A stretch of 64,000 bases of DNA, from NCBI RefSeq assembly GCF_003581585.1, contig NZ_QXIR01000001.1:62001-126000 (forward strand), written 5' to 3'. A program made the translations under genes and the position numbers. The notes below the pieces were generated by a model. It was given only the letters and a program-made list of their open reading frames with translations, was not told the DNA's origin and did no database searches. This DNA is from Bacillus salacetis. GTDB lineage: Bacteria > Bacillota > Bacilli > Bacillales > Bacillaceae_B. Below are positions 28,091 to 36,000 of this stretch, piece after piece (the stretch's first letter is position 1; each line of letters begins with the position of its first letter).

Positions 28091-28954
28091 TTATTTGGTT
28101 TTGATGTATTCTTTCAGCACCTCCAAGACATACGCCTGGTTCGCTTCGGCTGTGTCAGGATTGTACTGCCCGCCGTTCACTTTATTATTGGACAATACCC
28201 GTATACCGAGAAAAGGAACATCGTATGCCGCAGCAATCTGCGCGCCTGCAGCTCCTTCCATTTCTTCCACAGAAGTGCCATAGTTTTCATGGAACCAGTT
28301 TATGCGGTCCACTTCATTATTCCAAACGTCGGCAGAACCGATCGTCCCCTCGACCACTTTCCCCTTGTCGTATTCCTCTTTCACGGCTTTTGCTGCTGCC
28401 AGCAATTCTTTATCGCCGTCGAAATAGCGGATATTCTCTGCATCAGGGTCTTCTCCGGCGCTGCCTTCAGATGCCATCAAATCCATCGGGATCCATTCCT
28501 TTGGTTCGATTCCTTGCCCTTCATTCAGTGAACCAGTTTTCAACGATCCCAAGTTGACCGTTCTCTCCCCAAGGACAATATCAAAAACATTCAATTCGGG
28601 GTCATGTCCTCCTGATGTCCCTTGATTGATGATAGCTGCCGGGTCATATTTTTCTATGGCAACAGCTGTAGCGGCTGCAGTATTTTCCATACCCTTTCCT
28701 GTCTTTGCAATGATGACCGGGTAACCTTCCAGCTCCCCTTTATAAAAAACGAAATTTCCGGATTTCTCTTCTTTTACCTCTTCCAGATGTCCAGCGAGTT
28801 TTTCAGCTTCGATAGGCATCGGCCCCTGGACAATGATTGGCTGTTGTTCCTTTGCGCCAGCTGTTACCTGCTGCTCCTCTGAAGTCTTGCATCCCGCAAG
28901 CCCCAAAAATGCAAATGCGGCAACCATGATCAGTGAAATAATTTTTTTAAACAT
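28091..28954 (-). CDS. Lipoprotein purine nucleosidase (MTA/SAH nucleosidase family)
   Basis: A 287-residue exported enzyme. Signal peptide with lipobox FLGLAGC (Cys around residue 17-18 of the mature boundary) anchors it outside the membrane. The catalytic part resembles MtnN/PNP: TGKGMENTAAATAV, NQGTSGG, SADVW and the active-site VEEMEGAAGAQIAA with the purine-binding Asp/Asn region SNNK. Start ATG 28954, 6 nt after AGGAGGG. Cytosolic MtnN has neither a signal nor this regulation. Its leader carries a guanine-type riboswitch, so it probably releases purine bases from external nucleosides. Confidence 0.85.
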   Translation of the reverse strand: MFKKIISLIMVAAFAFLGLAGCKTSEEQQVTAGAKEQQPIIVQGPMPIEAEKLAGHLEEVKEEKSGNFVFYKGELEGYPVIIAKTGKGMENTAAATAVAIEKYDPAAIINQGTSGGHDPELNVFDIVLGERTVNLGSLKTGSLNEGQGIEPKEWIPMDLMASEGSAGEDPDAENIRYFDGDKELLAAAKAVKEEYDKGKVVEGTIGSADVWNNEVDRINWFHENYGTSVEEMEGAAGAQIAAAYDVPFLGIRVLSNNKVNGGQYNPDTAEANQAYVLEVLKEYIKTK

Positions 28955-28999
28955 GTTGTACCCTCCTGTTGAATGCTGCACCCGTAATCTCAATAAAAA

Positions 29000-29042
29000 G
29001 GCCCGGAAAAAGAGAATGCTCTCTGCCTTCCGGACCCTTAAA
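29000..29042 (-). terminator. Strong leader hairpin between riboswitch and nucleosidase gene
   Basis: GGTCCGGAA/TTCCGGGCC plus AGAGA/TCTCT stem followed by TTTTTATTG on the minus strand, 45 nt before the start codon. It could be the switch terminator or a second one. Confidence 0.7.
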
Positions 29043-29056
29043 GTCAAAGTATGAAT

Positions 29057-29092
29057 AAAAAGGGGGTATAGATTATACTCAATACCACCCAG
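29057..29092 (-). terminator. First leader terminator after the guanine aptamer
   Basis: GGGTGGTAT / ATACCCCC hairpin followed by TTTTT on the minus strand, directly downstream of the aptamer. A likely expression platform. Confidence 0.6.
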
Positions 29093-29123
29093 CAGTTCGA
29101 ATCAAAAAATCCGAACGATACTT

Positions 29124-29198
29124 CAACCCGTAGTCCGGTTCTTCCAATGGGAACCAGGTAGAGACTCTCAGACCATATTACTGAGTTTATACGAGTGT
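29124..29198 (-). ncRNA. Purine riboswitch aptamer, guanine/hypoxanthine type
   Basis: P1 pairs ACTCGT with ACGGGT. P2 is CTCAG/CTGAG closing a loop with AATATGG. J2/3 is AGTCTCTACC. P3 pairs CTGGTTC with GAACCGG around CCATTGGAA, which can kiss the L2 GG. The specificity nucleotide in J3/1 is C (GGACTACGGG), which in this family means guanine or hypoxanthine rather than adenine. Promoter upstream, terminator hairpins downstream. Confidence 0.9.
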
Positions 29199-29221
29199 GC
29201 TATGTAATTGATTACGCAGTA

Positions 29222-29250
29222 AGTCTAACAGAGACAGAAGTGATTTTCAA
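29222..29250 (-). promoter_or_regulatory. Sigma-A promoter for the riboswitch leader
   Basis: TTGAAA (29250-29245), 17-bp spacer, TAGACT (29227-29222) on the minus strand, about 25 nt upstream of the aptamer. Confidence 0.65.
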
Positions 29251-29309
29251 CCCGAAACACGAATGTAATTTTTATACATTCTGTTTAATGTTCGTATTTA
29301 ATAGAAAAA

Positions 29310-29500
29310 CCTCTCCTAATCAAGATAGGAAAGGCGGGATTCCCTCCATCTATATAAACCACTCATTTGCTGATCATTTGTTCTGAGTCGCAAACGGGAT
29401 TTTAGGCGGGGTTTACAATCCCGCTTCGTTTGCATAGCGTGGGATTTCTGGCCACCAACACAGAAACCCTGAAACACCGTAGAGGGTGGTCCGGGTTACG
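29310..29500 (-). ncRNA. Candidate structured RNA or 3' UTR downstream of yuzD
   Basis: Begins right after the yuzD stop and ends in a clear terminator (CCTTTCCTA/TAGGAGAGG then TTTTTC, 29334-29310). It holds a hairpin at 29433-29390 (GCAAAC/GTTTGC plus GGGATT/AATCCC, loop with CCCCGCC) and another near 29495-29455 (AACCC/GGGTT, CACC/GGTG). Three AATCCC segments compete for one GGGATT. No ORF. Confidence 0.55.
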
Positions 29501-29501
29501 C

Positions 29502-29828
29502 TCATCCTGCCTGGTAGCCGTATTTCTCAAGTTCAGCATAAACCGTCTTTAGTTTCGGGTTGCCCTCCCCTACTACTTTTCCGAAAATGGATACGACCGG
29601 ATAAAACATATCTTCTTCAATGACGCGGGAGGCGAATTCCTTCAGTTCCTTCTCTTCCGGCGGGTTAAATATATCTACGTATCTTATTATAAACGGTTGT
29701 TCAGGATACTTCCTCGCGATGGCGGCGTCAAGCCACTCATAGGTTTCCTTTGAGGTCGGGAGATTGACACAGCTTGCACATACCTTCTCCGCCCCATACA
29801 CGACGATTTCCACTTCTTTTCTTTCCAT
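29502..29828 (-). CDS. yuzD: YuzD-like thioredoxin-fold protein (DUF1462)
   Basis: A 108-residue cytosolic protein with a thioredoxin-like fold. CASC in EKVCASCVNLP near residue 18 is the CxxC redox or metal pair; YPVVSIFGKVVGEG supplies the cis-Pro-like region. Start ATG 29828, 8 nt after AAAGGGG, gives the same length as in B. subtilis. Divergent from yutI, the Nfu gene, a neighbourhood that suggests Fe-S or redox work. Confidence 0.85.
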   Translation of the reverse strand: MERKEVEIVVYGAEKVCASCVNLPTSKETYEWLDAAIARKYPEQPFIIRYVDIFNPPEEKELKEFASRVIEEDMFYPVVSIFGKVVGEGNPKLKTVYAELEKYGYQAG

Positions 29829-29990
29829 TTTTTCCACCCCTTTATCTTCCTATCTCTCATTTTACAAAATTTCCGGTGACAGCGTAACCTTTTTCACTTT
29901 CCATCATACAACGTTTTCATTTCAGAACAGCAAGGGAAATTTTAACACACGAAATCGGTCTAACGGATAGATTTTTTCTGCATATATTAT

Positions 29991-29996
29991 TATAAT
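29991..29996 (+). promoter_or_regulatory. Candidate -10 box of yutI
   Basis: TATAAT about 29 nt before the start; the -35 (TAGATT, 17 bp upstream) is weak. Confidence 0.4.
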
Positions 29997-30024
29997 AGAA
30001 AGTAAGGAAAGGAGTCGATTTTAC

Positions 30025-30261
30025 ATGACACAACAAGAATTAGTACCTCAAGTACAAGAGGTGTTAGATAAATTGCGTCCGTTTTTGCTTCGCGATGGCG
30101 GAGACTGTGAATTGGTCGATGTTGAGGATGGCATTGTAAAACTTCGCCTTCTTGGTGCTTGCGGTAGCTGCCCGAGCTCAACTATTACATTAAAAGCCGG
30201 TATTGAGCGTGCACTACTGGAAGAGGTTCCAGGAATCGTCGAAGTTGAACAAGTATTCTAA
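30025..30261 (+). CDS. yutI: NifU/Nfu-type Fe-S carrier
   Basis: A 78-residue Nfu-domain protein with the cluster-binding CGSCPSS (residues 46-52) and [14 protein letters not shown] before it. It carries a 4Fe-4S cluster to targets such as LipA or aconitase. GGAG lies 10 nt before the ATG. It is a single-gene unit with a perfect terminator. Confidence 0.92.
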   Translation: MTQQELVPQVQEVLDKLRPFLLRDGGDCELVDVEDGIVKLRLLGACGSCPSSTITLKAGIERALLEEVPGIVEVEQVF

Positions 30262-30267
30262 TTAATG

Positions 30268-30302
30268 AAAGATGACCTGCAGCAGCAGGTCATCTTTTTT
30301 TA
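30268..30302 (+). terminator. Terminator of yutI
   Basis: 13-bp perfect stem AAAGATGACCTGC, 4-nt loop, T-run. Confidence 0.92.
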
Positions 30303-30407
30303 TTTATTGATTTTTCTTTTCGCCCTTGATGCTTACAATAATTTCTGTTGATCATTCAGTATCTTAGGAAAAAGTTTACGAGAGTAACGATTCATGCGAA
30401 AACAGTG

Positions 30408-31373
30408 TTATTTATTCACCTGCGTTTTCGGGGTATCCCCTTCAAGTACCGCCTTGATATTGCTGACACACAGCTCCATCATCTCGATTCTCGTTTCAAC
30501 CGAAGAACTTCCAATGTGGGGAAGGGCTACCACATTGTCCAATGATAATAATGGATGTGTTTCATCAATCGGCTCTTTTTCAAACACATCAAGCCCTGCA
30601 GCTGCGATTTCCCCATCCACAAGCGCTTGATATAAAGCTGATTCATTGACGATCGGCCCTCTGGCGGCATTAATGAAAATGGCTGATGACTTCATCATTC
30701 CGAATTGTTCCTTTTGCAAAAGCCCCTTTGTTTCCGCTGTCAACGGAGCAAGACAGACAACATAATCGGATTGAGCCAGCAGTTCCTCAAGGCTCGCATA
30801 CCTTGCCCCAAGAGATTCTTCCGCTTCTGGTTTCCTGGAACGGTTATGATACAGGATGTTCATATCGAAGCCTTTTGCCCTTCTTGCAAATGCCTCTCCG
30901 ATACTGCCCATTCCGATGATTCCCACGGTTTTGTGATGGATATCAGTACCGGCCATCAGCAGCGGTGACCAGCTTTTCCACTTTCCTTCTCTCACAAATT
31001 TATCAGCTTCAATCAAGCGCCTGGCCGCTGCCATCATCAAGCCAAAAGTGAGGTCTGCTGTTGTATCTGTAAGGACATCCGGTGTGTTACAGACTGCAGT
31101 GCCTTTTTCATTTGCGGCTTCCAAATCGATATTATCAAACCCTACTGCAAGGTTCGCAACAACCTTAAGATTCGGTGACTGCTCAAACAGCTCTCTGTCT
31201 ATTGGATCTGACAGCATGGATAGAATGCCTGCTGCTTTTTTCGCTTTAGTAAGTAAAATTTCACGCGGGACAGAAACATTTTCATCATCCCACATTTCCA
31301 CTTCATATTTTTCCTGAAGGGGAGATAAAACCTCTTCTGGTAATTTGCGTGTTACGTAAATGTACGGCTTCAT
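30408..31373 (-). CDS. D-2-hydroxyacid dehydrogenase (glyoxylate/hydroxypyruvate reductase type)
   Basis: A 321-residue NAD(P)-dependent enzyme. The cofactor fold GIIGMGSIGEAFARR is at about residue 150; catalytic Arg in NAARGPIV, Glu in VFEKEPI and His in PHIGSSS. It is closest in my reading to the GhrB/YvcT group, which reduces glyoxylate, hydroxypyruvate or 2-ketogluconate. No clear ribosome site (TGGGG, about 10 nt). It follows yutH on the same strand with a 72-bp gap. It is not part of this locus in B. subtilis. Confidence 0.88.
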   Translation of the reverse strand: MKPYIYVTRKLPEEVLSPLQEKYEVEMWDDENVSVPREILLTKAKKAAGILSMLSDPIDRELFEQSPNLKVVANLAVGFDNIDLEAANEKGTAVCNTPDVLTDTTADLTFGLMMAAARRLIEADKFVREGKWKSWSPLLMAGTDIHHKTVGIIGMGSIGEAFARRAKGFDMNILYHNRSRKPEAEESLGARYASLEELLAQSDYVVCLAPLTAETKGLLQKEQFGMMKSSAIFINAARGPIVNESALYQALVDGEIAAAGLDVFEKEPIDETHPLLSLDNVVALPHIGSSSVETRIEMMELCVSNIKAVLEGDTPKTQVNK

Positions 31374-31445
31374 TTTGACAACCCCAGCTTTCCTGCTTTT
31401 TTCTATATTTTAGCAATATCAGGGGTGGTTGAAAAGCAAACCGCT

Positions 31446-32447
31446 TTACACAAGCCAGGTGACGCCAGGAATGCCGAATGATTTCACAGGGACTTCAGCA
31501 ACCTGATAAAAGCTGCCAAGAAACCTTTCATAATGCCGTGTGGAATTCAGGTACCCTTGCATTCGATCTCCCAGCTGAAAGTGCTGGCCTTCCGAGTCTG
31601 ATAGATAATAATTCTCCACTGTCTCAAAATAATGAAGAGGAAACAGGAGCCTTGCATATACCAATCTCCAAGAAAAAGATGACAGCGGTGTGACGGATTG
31701 ATAGTCACGGAAAAACTGCTGAATGTCCGGCTGGTGTGTAGTTTGCATCTGGAAATATCGTTCCCGCACATGCTCAGCAATGTCTCTTCCACTGTGGTCA
31801 AAAACCCAGTCAAATGGATTGCGTATCGTTACTTCCCCTCCCCATACGCCGTCTACAAATCGTTCGTGGCAAACTGTCCCGGAATCTGCATACACTGGAT
31901 TATCGTCCATTTCGGTATCAACCAGATACTGCACTGCGTTTTCTGCGAGCGCCAAATAATAAGGGCAGCTGTCTATGAACATACGCTCGAACTCATCTCC
32001 CGGATGGCTTTCGATGACCAGCTGAAACGCCTTCTCCATCTGTTCGATTCTTTTCTCCCACAGAGATTTCCATTGGCCGATCCGGCTGATGTGGGTGATT
32101 TTCTCCTCAATCACACGTCCCCGTTGATGAAATTTTGCAAGCTTCCTCCCCAGCCTGGCTTCTGAATTCCGGCTGTGTTGATCATTTTTCAGGACAGTAA
32201 AATCCTGTTCCTTTTCAGTCACAAGAAAGCGTCCTTCAGTAGTCGGTACAAAGGACGATACAAACCGGTCCCCATATTTTTTCATATGCTCGGCAATGGT
32301 ATAAAGCTCGACAAGGTTTTCCTGTTCCATATTGGTCACATTGACAATAGTATATATTGACCCCTCCACCATGTACCGCTGAGCTCTCCCATCTTTAAAA
32401 GAACGTTCCGGCTGCAGTCCATAATGCTTCGTTAAGATATCCTCCAT
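31446..32447 (-). CDS. yutH: YutH, spore coat kinase-like protein
   Basis: A 333-residue protein of the CotS/YutH family, related to aminoglycoside phosphotransferases. CHERFVDGVWGGEVTIRNPFDWVFDH (split around residues 193-218) has a degenerate catalytic loop and metal site, so kinase activity is doubtful. Family members are in the spore coat. Start ATG 32447, 6 nt after GGGGGAG. In B. subtilis hom-thrCB precedes yutH; here those genes are absent from this place. Confidence 0.85.
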   Translation of the reverse strand: MEDILTKHYGLQPERSFKDGRAQRYMVEGSIYTIVNVTNMEQENLVELYTIAEHMKKYGDRFVSSFVPTTEGRFLVTEKEQDFTVLKNDQHSRNSEARLGRKLAKFHQRGRVIEEKITHISRIGQWKSLWEKRIEQMEKAFQLVIESHPGDEFERMFIDSCPYYLALAENAVQYLVDTEMDDNPVYADSGTVCHERFVDGVWGGEVTIRNPFDWVFDHSGRDIAEHVRERYFQMQTTHQPDIQQFFRDYQSVTPLSSFSWRLVYARLLFPLHYFETVENYYLSDSEGQHFQLGDRMQGYLNSTRHYERFLGSFYQVAEVPVKSFGIPGVTWLV

Positions 32448-32715
32448 CAACTACTCCCCCAAATAATCCATTTGTTATATATATATGAAACAAAAAGGAG
32501 CCTTCATGATGGAAAAATTGGGTGGGGGAATTAACAAGGTGCAGCTTCTAAAAACCGGACTTGTATCATAAAACTATAAGTACACACTAATTTTTGCAGA
32601 TCGATTAGTATACTTAGCGGCTGGGGGCAATAATAGATGAATGAAGAGTGAGCCTGACAGCCGGAAAGCAGTATTGTAGGGCATATCCAAAATATTAAAG
32701 AAAAAGGTGACAGAG

Positions 32716-33222
32716 ATGAAGGATAAAGAATCCAAAAAATTATCAGAAGAAACGGCACGCAGATGGCTTCGCGAACGCGGTGTGGAGATTGATGATATCG
32801 CCGAACTTGTCCTGTTCCTGCAGAAGAAATATCATCCGAATTTAGATATAGAAGAATGCCGCAATAATATAGAGAGGGTCCTGTCAAAACGGGAAGTCCA
32901 AAATGCGATCCTCACCGGAATTCAATTAGACAGACTTGCTGAAAAAGGAATGCTTGAAGAGCCTCTGCAATCCATCATTGAAGTCGATGAAGGCCTTTAT
33001 GGCGTGGATGAAATTCTTGCTTTTTCGATTGTGAATGTATATGGATCCATAGGATTTACCAATTATGGCTATATTGATAAACAAAAACCCGGCATCCTTG
33101 AAAAGTTAAATGATAAATCTTCAGATAAATGCCATACATTCCTGGATGATATTGTCGGTGCAATTGCCGCCGCAGCTTCTTCACGGTTGGCACATAGATA
33201 TGACGAGGATGAAGACGAATAA
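32716..33222 (+). CDS. yutG: Phosphatidylglycerophosphatase A-related protein YutG
   Basis: A 168-residue protein of the PgpA family. DEGLYGVDEILAFSIVNVYGS and FLDDIVGAIAAAASS are typical blocks with conserved acidic residues. PgpA dephosphorylates phosphatidylglycerol phosphate in lipid synthesis; YutG lacks long hydrophobic helices, so its substrate may differ. Start ATG 32716, 8 nt after AAAGG; the GTG at 32707 is part of that site. Its own terminator follows. Confidence 0.88.
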   Translation: MKDKESKKLSEETARRWLRERGVEIDDIAELVLFLQKKYHPNLDIEECRNNIERVLSKREVQNAILTGIQLDRLAEKGMLEEPLQSIIEVDEGLYGVDEILAFSIVNVYGSIGFTNYGYIDKQKPGILEKLNDKSSDKCHTFLDDIVGAIAAAASSRLAHRYDEDEDE

Positions 33223-33224
33223 AA

Positions 33225-33252
33225 AAAGGAAGGCTGGGTGCCTTCCTTTTTT
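33225..33252 (+). terminator. Terminator of yutG
   Basis: AAAGGAAGGC/GCCTTCCTTT stem, TTTT tail. Confidence 0.9.
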
Positions 33253-33255
33253 TGT

Positions 33256-33735
33256 GCTCTTTGAAAATCTCTTTCAAGACACTTTCCCTGCCGATGTCAC
33301 GTGGGCATGTCTTTGAAGACTTCCTTCAAGACAATTACGCTGCCGATGTCACGTGGGCATGTCCTTGAAATCTTCCTTCAAGACAATTACGCTGCCGATG
33401 TCACGTGGGCATGTCCTTGAAAACTTCCTTCAAGACACTTTCGTCACCGATTTAACGTGTTCATGTCCTTGGAAACTTCCTTCAAGACACTTCCGCTGCC
33501 GATGTCACGTGCTCATGTCCTTGAAATCTTCCTTCAAGACACTTTCGCTGCTATTTTCACGCGTTCAGGTCCTTGAAATCTTCCTCCAAGACACTTTCGT
33601 TACTGATTTCACGTGCTCATGTCCTTGAAATCTTCCTTCAAGACAATTTCGTCACCAATTTAACGTGTTCATGTCCTTGAAATCCTTTTTCAAGGCACTT
33701 CCGCCAATAATTCCACGCATTTATGCCCTTAAAGA
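33256..33735. repeat. Nine-unit 52-bp tandem repeat array
   Basis: The word CTTCAAGAC (or a close variant) recurs with its central C at 33275 and then every 52 bp to 33691, nine times with no length change. Each unit boundary is a hairpin: GTCCTTGAA, 7-nt loop, TTCAAGAC. Unit centres vary but most keep TCACGTG. 52 is not a multiple of 3, so it does not encode a repeat protein. It lies between convergent yutG and yutF. Confidence 0.92.
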
Positions 33736-33751
33736 CAAGCGGAGCTAAAGA

Positions 33752-34516
33752 TCACACTTCCCATTCATCAAGTGAATTGATGGCATAGGTCGGCTGTACT
33801 TCTTTGCCGCTAAGGATTTCTTGTGTCGTAACACCAGTATGAACAAGGAGCGTATCAAGCCCTGCGTTGATTCCTGCCAAGATGTCAGTGTCATAATTAT
33901 CACCGACCATCAGTGTTTTCTCCTTCGGCACACCAAGTACTTCCTGCGCTTGTTCCATGATGACCGACTCAGGCTTCCCGATAAAGATCGGCTCTGTCTG
34001 GGTTGACACTGTAATGACAGATGTCAATGAACCATTACCAGGGAGGAGCCCCCTTTCAGTAGGGATTGCAATATCACCATTCGTTGAAATGAAAGTCGCA
34101 CCGTTCCTTACTCCGAGACATGCCAGTGCTAATTTTTCATAATTGATGGTGCGGTCAATCCCAACCACCACAAAGTCAGGCTCTTCTTCTACAATTCGAA
34201 GTCCCTTTTCTTCTAGAGCTGAGCGGATGCCTTCTTCCCCGATGACATAAGCTGTCGCATCTTGTTTTCTCTCTGCGATGAAGTTGGCGGTTGCCATTGA
34301 TGTGGTGAATACCTGGTGAGGTTCAGCAGGTATATCGAAATCCCTTAGCTTCCCCGCAACCTTCTCAGGCGTTGCTGATGAATTATTCGTCACAAAAAGG
34401 TATGGCAGCCCTTTTTGAATCAAGCGGTTCACAAAGTCTCCCGCTTCTTCAATCTTTTCTTTTCCTCTGTACATCGTTCCATCGAGATCGATTAAGTATC
34501 CTTGATAGTCTTTCAT
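33752..34516 (-). CDS. yutF: HAD phosphatase YutF (NagD-like)
   Basis: A 254-residue haloacid dehalogenase-family phosphatase of the NagD/PNPase subgroup. YLIDLDGTMYRG supplies the nucleophile Asp and acid Asp, VTNNSS motif II, GKPE the Lys of motif III and MVGDNYDTDI motif IV. Members dephosphorylate nucleotides and sugar phosphates. Start ATG 34516, 5 nt after GGAGG. Confidence 0.92.
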   Translation of the reverse strand: MKDYQGYLIDLDGTMYRGKEKIEEAGDFVNRLIQKGLPYLFVTNNSSATPEKVAGKLRDFDIPAEPHQVFTTSMATANFIAERKQDATAYVIGEEGIRSALEEKGLRIVEEEPDFVVVGIDRTINYEKLALACLGVRNGATFISTNGDIAIPTERGLLPGNGSLTSVITVSTQTEPIFIGKPESVIMEQAQEVLGVPKEKTLMVGDNYDTDILAGINAGLDTLLVHTGVTTQEILSGKEVQPTYAINSLDEWEV

Positions 34517-34574
34517 ATTAACCTCCAGCATTGCTCAATTTCAGTGAGCAGAGTTCTCCTGTTGTTGCTATTTC

Positions 34575-34696
34575 TATTGATTTCCGCTCCATGTGTATGA
34601 CTCCGCGGGACGGTCCGAAGGGAAAAAAGGCATTTTCCCCTTTTATTCTCTTCGGGTCATTCGCCCCCGAGGCGCTGGCGCTGGAACTGGATTGAT
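34575..34696. repeat. GC-rich palindromic intergenic element
   Basis: An imperfect long hairpin (CCGAAG/CTTCGG, GGGAAAA/TTTTCCC) ending CGCTGGAACTGGATTG. The tail resembles those near 10217 and 34820. No ORF with a ribosome site. Confidence 0.5.
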
Positions 34697-34804
34697 AAAA
34701 AACAGAAGCGGCCGTAGGCTTCCGCATGTGATATATGAAACACAACAAACGTTAGGGAATTGATGTTGACTAATCACAATGTGGAAAGCTTAAATCCGCT
34801 AAGC

Positions 34805-34885
34805 TGGACGCTTGAGCTGGATTGGGGTCTCCCCTGTCCCGCTTTAATCCCGCAGGAAACCCGTACACCTTCCGCTCCAATCAAT
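34805..34885. repeat. Dispersed GC-rich repeat, copy 1
   Basis: Contains CGCTTGAGCTGGATTGG, then CCTGTCCCGC, a CCCGC...GCGGG-type hairpin with CCCGCAGGA, and CTTCCGCTCCAATCAA. Its 3' half matches 49478-49541. Confidence 0.6.
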
Positions 34886-34989
34886 AACTCAATACAAATT
34901 CAGCAGCCCTAAGTAAATAACCAACTAAAATAATCCTAATTATTATTTAAGCTTATTGATCATTTTTATTTTCTACAGCTCAATACCCC

Positions 34990-35427
34990 TTAGTTTTTAA
35001 AAGCAGAAACCGGTCCCAGCTCATTGGTGAGGTATTCTCTTACATTTGCCGGGAATAAACGTAATGACTCCATGTTTTCATTCAAGCTTTCTTCAACTTC
35101 TTGATGGTCGATTTGTGTATATTCCTGGACAACCATTTTCCGGAACCCGATTAGATTCTTCAAGCTGGTTTCCATTTCTTTGTTGATCACTTTTTCATCC
35201 AGAAGAATATCGATAATATCCTCATAGCTTCCGGGATCCCTCATGATAAATCCATCAATCATTGCATTCCCTGTATCAAGGATCGATTCGATGATAGTGT
35301 GGGAAATGCGTTCCAATGCCTGCTTTTCTAAAGCTGAATCCCAGCTTGTCCCCGATTGAAATAAGTCCAGCTGTTTCTCCATATATACCAGGATTTCTTC
35401 GATTTTTTCACGGTCAACAAAATACAT
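34990..35427 (-). CDS. yutE: YutE, HepT-like (DUF86) protein with altered active site
   Basis: A 145-residue all-helical protein of the DUF86/HepT group in the HEPN superfamily. GNAMIDGFIMRDPGSYEDI is typical. The RNase motif R-x4-H-x-Y appears as FRKMVVQEY, where the His is Gln, so toxin RNase activity is unlikely. No partner MNT-type nucleotidyltransferase antitoxin gene is adjacent. Start ATG 35427, 8 nt after GGCGGGG. Confidence 0.8.
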   Translation of the reverse strand: MYFVDREKIEEILVYMEKQLDLFQSGTSWDSALEKQALERISHTIIESILDTGNAMIDGFIMRDPGSYEDIIDILLDEKVINKEMETSLKNLIGFRKMVVQEYTQIDHQEVEESLNENMESLRLFPANVREYLTNELGPVSAFKN

Positions 35428-35595
35428 CTGCAGCACCCCGCCTATTGTACAAGCTTTTTCCGGTAAAATAAACGTAAAAAGCTTTTTTAGTTTTCAACTT
35501 ATAGTGTAACATATTCCTTCAAAATTCTTCTCCATAATACTACCAGCATGATATTGTCCTGCCTCCATATACTAAACAATATCGGAGGTGGCTAT

Positions 35596-35910
35596 ATGTT
35601 TTTCAAAAAGGAAAAAAACGTCATTGATAAGGAAGAAGAAGTATACACGGATTTTTCCAATGTTGAAACCATGAGGAACTTCCTTGTTCCGGAACAAACT
35701 CCTGAAGGCCCCTATGGAGCCCCCCGGGGAAAATACACCCCTGTTGAAAACAAGTCCACTCCTTGGGAAGAAGGACAGCGCTATTACAGTGCGTTCAATT
35801 ACGAATTCAAATCACTCCATCAGGACATCCCAAGGCAGGACCCGGGTGCCCATCCGGTCCACGCTGACCCGGAACGAAACGAGGAACCTCCTTATACAGA
35901 AAATAAATAA
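35596..35910 (+). CDS. Conserved-looking 104-aa cytosolic protein
   Basis: A hydrophilic, 104-residue protein rich in Glu, Pro, Tyr and Asn, with no membrane helix and no cysteines. The start MFFKKEKNVIDKEEEVY follows GGAGGTG by 6 nt. Proline-rich stretches (LVPEQTPEGPYGAP, QDPGAHPVHADP) suggest little fixed structure. I believe similar short proteins exist in other Bacillus, but I cannot name a family or function. Confidence 0.65.
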   Translation: MFFKKEKNVIDKEEEVYTDFSNVETMRNFLVPEQTPEGPYGAPRGKYTPVENKSTPWEEGQRYYSAFNYEFKSLHQDIPRQDPGAHPVHADPERNEEPPYTENK

Positions 35911-35913
35911 GCC

Positions 35914-35949
35914 AAAAAACCGGCAGCCCTACACAGGGCATGCCGGCTT
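35914..35949. terminator. Terminator between convergent genes
   Basis: CCGGCA/TGCCGG with inner CCT/AGG stem; A-run on the left and T-run on the right make it potentially bidirectional. Confidence 0.7.
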
Positions 35950-35952
35950 TAT

Positions 35953-35995
35953 CGCTTTAAAGCAATGAGGGACTGTCCCCCGTTGCTTTAAAGCG
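35953..35995. repeat. Palindrome with GGGACTGTCCC core (copy 2)
   Basis: 21-bp arms around a central T: CGCTTTAAAGCAATGAGGGAC against GTCCCCCGTTGCTTTAAAGC plus G, with only G-T mispairs. Ends 5 nt before the yutD stop. Confidence 0.8.
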
Positions 35996-36000
35996 CTGAA

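Noticed and set aside
33353-33628. A 91-codon open frame inside the 52-bp array.
   Set aside because: The period is not a multiple of three, so successive units are read in different frames; no ribosome site. Open by chance.
33256-33735. CRISPR array.
   Set aside because: Units are similar along the whole length and vary gradually; there are no identical repeats with unique spacers and no cas genes in the window.
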